Source: Flavobacteriales bacterium CG_4_9_14_3_um_filter_32_8
GTDB lineage: Bacteria; Bacteroidota; Bacteroidia; Flavobacteriales_E; Vicingaceae
Direction of reading: 5' to 3'
Assembly: GCA_002790175.1 (NCBI GenBank)
Contig: PFUQ01000155.1
Coordinates: 1 to 9,008, forward strand
Length of the DNA: 9,008 nt
Below the pieces are notes generated by a model. It made no database searches. It saw nothing but the letters and a program-made list of their open reading frames with translations, and was not told where the DNA came from. Numbering within the stretch: position 1 is the stretch's first letter; every line of letters begins with the position of its first letter. A program made the translations under genes and the position numbers. Of this stretch, positions 7,101-9,008 are shown in pieces.

Positions 7101-7318
7101 GGAGTTCCTGATAATTCTTTTCCACTACTCAACGCCTTTAACGAATCTATTATTCGTGCTTTCATTTCGGCAGCTGCTTTGTTGGTAAATGTAACTGCTA
7201 AAATGTGTTTGTAGAGATTAGGATTTCTGGTTTCCAGTGCAATTTTTAAGTACTCTTTTACTAAGGTATAAGTTTTACCAGAGCCTGCTGAAGAATTATA
7301 TGAAACGAAATTACTCAT
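4166..7318 (-). CDS. AddA/RecB-type UvrD-family helicase with C-terminal PD-(D/E)XK nuclease
   Basis: This 1050-residue cytoplasmic enzyme should unwind and resect DNA double-strand ends for RecA-dependent repair, as AddAB and RecBCD do. All superfamily 1A motifs are visible: Walker A AGSGKT (11-16), Ia AVTFTNKAAAEMKAR (41-55), II DEFQDTS (397-403), III GDAKQAIYRFRGG (428-440), IV NYRS (479-482), V VRVMSIHKSKGLEFP (730-744), VI YVALTRPKDRLY (808-819). The C-terminal nuclease has His920 (GTLIH), Asp993, Asp1006-Tyr-Lys1008 (LVDYKTGK) and the QxxxY motif Gln1019/Tyr1023, so it looks active. The length is slightly below B. subtilis AddA (about 1230). Its ATG overlaps the miaA stop by 8 bases, which fixes the start and implies one transcript with translational coupling. 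No AddB-like partner lies in the window. RecB and AddA are hard to separate by eye, so no symbol is given. Confidence 0.92.
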   Translation of the reverse strand: MSNFVSYNSSAGSGKTYTLVKEYLKIALETRNPNLYKHILAVTFTNKAAAEMKARIIDSLKALSSGKELSGTPKFLLADLLKPVKEGGLECSALEIGERSKNVLKSILHNYNDFGVSTIDKFTHKIIRTFAHDLQLPLNFNIELDERELLGASIDLLIAEVGKNEKLTKLLLEYTSKKADDEESWHIENDLFNFSRNLLKEDGELYLEKIRKLSIEDFDTIKTQLFQLTKDFEHKVMEHGKKAIEFIDAQGINSKSFSGGYFYKYWLGVKDFTNLTPNNTIVNIVNGEKEWYAKTVDTNQKQLIDQHQKELIQLFNSTRAYIHQFESDYKVNKLIIKNLYSLAVLNEIEKTVQEFKKDNNVLNISDFNKQIAKIVASEPIPFIYERLGEKYQHYLIDEFQDTSIIQWHNIIPLIDNSLGNGQFNMVVGDAKQAIYRFRGGEVDQIINLPNIYKHNNNPLLLERELALTRNYSNENLSKNYRSKAEIVQFNNDFFQSVASNLSEQYQQLYNNLKQEFDPKNSGGCVQLNFIEESDNQLFKDTVLNNIINTIKDNCEAGYSLTDIAILTRSNKDASEIASFLLANDVNVISSESLLLNNSKEVTFLLNLFRYLTSPNDINYQVLLFNYLTSPDELFEVFTHSEGNKLIAYLKTKNIQFDFRKMANYSLYELAEHLVVLLELDKKVDVYIQFFLDKIHEYASRYDNSIVNFIEWWETRSEKFSIVIPEGVDAVRVMSIHKSKGLEFPVVIYPFATSPIQIGEDFFWTDETKIEGLATAILPMVKDLENTRFAAVYQEEMNKSTLDLINVMYVALTRPKDRLYIISKVDFSKGVRKLSNNGSVADYLYNFCELNPANKTDDHIFQFGWFTPKEKQITEQSNNDKVFEAISYNNWREKLQISYQAPLAWDIENPETSGAHGTLIHTILAKINTKNDLDKVVASFLQKGLIADEDLPKIRIELENVFKIDGVDELFSNFEELKNERTILLPTGDSYQPDRVMVKNKTTYLVDYKTGKQNPKHVEQITNYKSLLTQMGYLNVNAYLLYVKENLLVSV
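7311..7318 (-). other. Overlapping stop/start ATGAGTAA of miaA and the helicase gene
   Basis: On the minus strand the bases ATGAGTAA hold the helicase ATG (7318-7316) and the miaA stop TAA (7313-7311) in different frames. Such an overlap usually means the downstream gene is translated by ribosomes finishing the upstream one. Seen directly; coupling is inferred. Confidence 0.85.
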
Positions 7319-8231
7319 AGAGTCGATTAGTTATCAAATTTACTTTTTCGTTTAACGATAAGTTGCCATCTATCCAATTAATTTCCAAACCTTTTTTTTC
7401 CATCCTTCTAAACCAGGTGGTTTGACGTTTAGAGAACTGATGAATGGCTATGTTTAGCTTCGTAAAAAGTTCGTTTCTGTTTATTTCCCCTAATACAAAT
7501 TGAGTAATCAATTTGTATTCTAACCCATAATAGTTGAGTTTTTCGGGTGTTATTCCAGTTTTTAGCAACCCTTCTACTTCTTCAATCATTCCTTCGTTTT
7601 TCAATCTAGTTTTTAGGCGTTCAGTAATTCTTTCTTTCAACAGTTCTCGCTCAAAATGTACCCCAAAAATTTGATGGTTCATTATTGGAAAACCTTGCAT
7701 CATCGCTGTTTTTTCATGTTCATATTTGGCAATTTCAATGGCTCTGATGGTTCTTTTTCGATGAATGGTGTCGGTAGAGTTATGTGGAATTTTATAAGAA
7801 ATTAATAAGTGAACCAATTCATCGGTTGTTTTGCTTGCTAATTCATTTCTTAAGATTTGATTTTCAGGAATTTGAATTAATCGATAACCTTTGATAACAG
7901 CCTCCAAATACATTCCTGTTCCTCCACATAAAATAGCTTGTTTTTTTCTTTTTACGATATTCTCATAAGTGTTAATAAAATCTTTTTGATATTGAAACAC
8001 GTTGTATTCGGTTCCTGCATCAACAATATCAATGAGATGGTAAGGAATTTGTTGGTCTCCAACAGTAAATTCCGATAAATCTTTTCCAGTTCCCACATCC
8101 ATTCCTTTATAAACCTGACGGGAATCGGCACTAATTATTTCGCCATTAATTTTACTCGCCAAGTTTGCTGCTAACCTTGTTTTACCAGTAGCAGTACAGC
8201 CTAATATGACGATTAATTGAGTATTGTTCAT
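7311..8231 (-). CDS. miaA: tRNA dimethylallyltransferase (MiaA)
   Basis: MiaA transfers a dimethylallyl group from dimethylallyl diphosphate to N6 of A37 in tRNAs that read codons starting with U, giving i6A, which MiaB may convert to ms2i6A. The 306 residues are of normal length. Visible are the P-loop GCTATGKT (11-18), SADSRQVYKGMDVGTGK (34-50, with Asp36 at the expected catalytic position), IPYHLIDIV (62-70), GGTGMYLE (103-110), HRKRTIRAIEIAKY (157-170) and the C-terminal FSKRQTTWFRR (266-276). Two positions differ from the common forms: GTGK for GTAK at 47-50 and YYGLEYK for the usual GYRE-type motif at 234-240. Both fit the second MiaA type that I recall from Bacteroidota. The ATG at 8231 places the P-loop at the usual distance from the N terminus. 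It is the first gene of the minus-strand pair. Confidence 0.95.
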   Translation of the reverse strand: MNNTQLIVILGCTATGKTRLAANLASKINGEIISADSRQVYKGMDVGTGKDLSEFTVGDQQIPYHLIDIVDAGTEYNVFQYQKDFINTYENIVKRKKQAILCGGTGMYLEAVIKGYRLIQIPENQILRNELASKTTDELVHLLISYKIPHNSTDTIHRKRTIRAIEIAKYEHEKTAMMQGFPIMNHQIFGVHFERELLKERITERLKTRLKNEGMIEEVEGLLKTGITPEKLNYYGLEYKLITQFVLGEINRNELFTKLNIAIHQFSKRQTTWFRRMEKKGLEINWIDGNLSLNEKVNLITNRLYE

Positions 8232-8415
8232 GAATAAAATAATGGATGAAATTGAGATTTTTTTAAGAATAGTTGATGCTTTTTTTTTGATTTTTCTAAA
8301 TAATTATCAATTTTAACAACTTTTAAATAACTAAAATTTCCAACACTTAGAATGTTAAATAAGCTCTAAAAAATCGATATTTATTAATAATCCAAAACTT
8401 AATTTTTAAAAAACT

Positions 8416-8429
8416 ATAGTAAATACTAT
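8416..8429. promoter_or_regulatory. Inverted repeat ATAGTA-AA-TACTAT upstream of the nuclease gene
   Basis: Perfect six-base arms flank a two-base centre and end 11 bases before the proposed TTG start at 8441. It lies in the 209-base divergent gap between miaA and the nuclease, which is very A/T-rich. That position would suit a repressor site or a 5'-leader element. In such AT-rich DNA a chance match is quite possible. No exact TAnnTTTG promoter was found for either divergent gene. Confidence 0.3.
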
Positions 8430-8440
8430 TAAAAAGCCAC

Positions 8441-9008
8441 TTGCAAAAACAAGTTTTAACCATATTGATAAGTATAGTTGCCCTATCGACTTCTTTTGCT
8501 CAACAGGAGGAAACGACCAAGTTCCCTATGTTAGAAATACCAAAGATAAACAACAATGAGTTCGTTATTCGCCATACTGGTTATTCATTTTTGTACCATG
8601 AAGAGTTTGAACAAGCGAGCTGGGTAGCTTATGAATTAACCAAAGAGGAAACCAATAAAACTGTTGAAAGAACGAATAAATTTATTCAAGACTCAAAAGT
8701 GATAACAGGTACGGCAAACGACAACGACTACTCAGGCTCTGGATACGACAGAGGACATTTGGCTCCAGCTTCAGACATGGGATGGTCGGCAACTGTAATG
8801 GCTGAAAGCTTTTATTATAGTAACATTAGCCCACAAAACCCTAGTTTTAATCGCGGAATATGGAAAAAATTAGAAGAACAGGTTAGAACTTGGGCAATTG
8901 AAAACAATTCAATATTTATTGTAACTGGTCCAGTTTTAACAAAAGGACTTACTACAATAGGGGCAAATAAAGTTGCTGTTCCAACTTATTTTTTTAAAGT
9001 GATTTTAG
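8441..9008 (+). CDS. Secreted DNA/RNA non-specific endonuclease, DRGH family (3' end outside window)
   Basis: Enzymes of this family (Serratia nuclease, Anabaena NucA, mitochondrial NUC1) cut DNA and RNA without sequence preference using Mg2+. The reading frame opens after a stop at 8420-8422 and remains open to the right edge. The only ATG upstream of the catalytic core that would fit, at 8528, would remove a clear signal peptide. I therefore place the start at TTG 8441: MQKQVLTILISIVALSTSFA, cleaved before Gln21 (SFA|QQEE), so the enzyme is exported. Counting from there, DRGH is at 103-106 with His106 the general base. Asn128, Asn137 (metal ligand) and Glu145 lie in SNISPQN...NRGIWKKLE with the spacing of the Serratia enzyme, so the site is intact. 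189 residues are visible; members are usually 230-300, so perhaps 50-100 are missing. It is divergent from miaA. Confidence 0.88.
   Translation, partial: MQKQVLTILISIVALSTSFAQQEETTKFPMLEIPKINNNEFVIRHTGYSFLYHEEFEQASWVAYELTKEETNKTVERTNKFIQDSKVITGTANDNDYSGSGYDRGHLAPASDMGWSATVMAESFYYSNISPQNPSFNRGIWKKLEEQVRTWAIENNSIFIVTGPVLTKGLTTIGANKVAVPTYFFKVIL

Noticed and set aside
7017..7214. 65-codon plus-strand frame inside the helicase gene
   Set aside because: Antisense to the conserved N-terminal helicase region; no start signal or family resemblance.
8230..8316. 28-codon plus-strand frame (ATG at 8230) overlapping the miaA start
   Set aside because: It is short, made largely of T-rich codons in an AT-rich divergent gap, and shows no recognisable motif.
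1..9008. CRISPR arrays, tRNA or rRNA genes, insertion sequences, toxin-antitoxin or phage defence modules
   Set aside because: I looked on both strands and saw no regularly spaced repeats, cloverleaf-like genes, transposase motifs or defence-island genes. The nuclease and helicase are explained by a secreted NucA-type enzyme and an end-repair enzyme.

Overview
The window is an AT-rich chromosomal stretch that most likely comes from a marine or aquatic member of the Bacteroidota, probably Flavobacteriales-like. The reasons are a DUF3127 gene (a Bacteroidota family), a candidate TTG/TAnnTTTG promoter of the Bacteroidota type in front of it, start codons mostly preceded by A-rich leaders rather than strong Shine-Dalgarno sites, and a MiaA of the Bacteroidota variant. 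The assignment rests on gene content and motifs, not on a computed phylogeny.

Layout. The left edge cuts into a DASS/SLC13 sodium-coupled anion transporter; only its C-terminal part is visible. After a 195-bp gap with a pyrimidine-rich tract and a promoter come three more rightward genes: a small DUF3127 OB-fold protein with an SSB-like acidic tip, an unrecognised exported 168-residue protein, and a 621-residue U32-family protein that matches RlhA (23S rRNA C2501 hydroxylase) along its length. A 268-bp convergent gap with four short inverted repeats follows. Then, on the minus strand, miaA (tRNA A37 prenylation) and a 1050-residue AddA/RecB-type helicase-nuclease form an overlapping pair that shares the bases ATGAGTAA. 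Across a 209-bp divergent gap a rightward DRGH (NucA/NUC1-type) nuclease begins and runs off the right edge. It appears to start with TTG and to carry a signal peptide.

How they fit together. These are mostly housekeeping and nucleic-acid genes: ssDNA or replication-associated binding (DUF3127), rRNA hydroxylation (RlhA), tRNA modification (MiaA), double-strand end processing (helicase-nuclease) and extracellular nucleic-acid digestion (secreted nuclease). I see no tRNA, rRNA, CRISPR array, insertion sequence or phage gene. No convincing novel multi-gene system is visible. The points most worth checking are the SSB-tail mimicry of the DUF3127 protein, the palindrome cluster between rlhA and the helicase, the helicase-nuclease without an adjacent AddB partner, and the TTG-started nuclease at the right edge.
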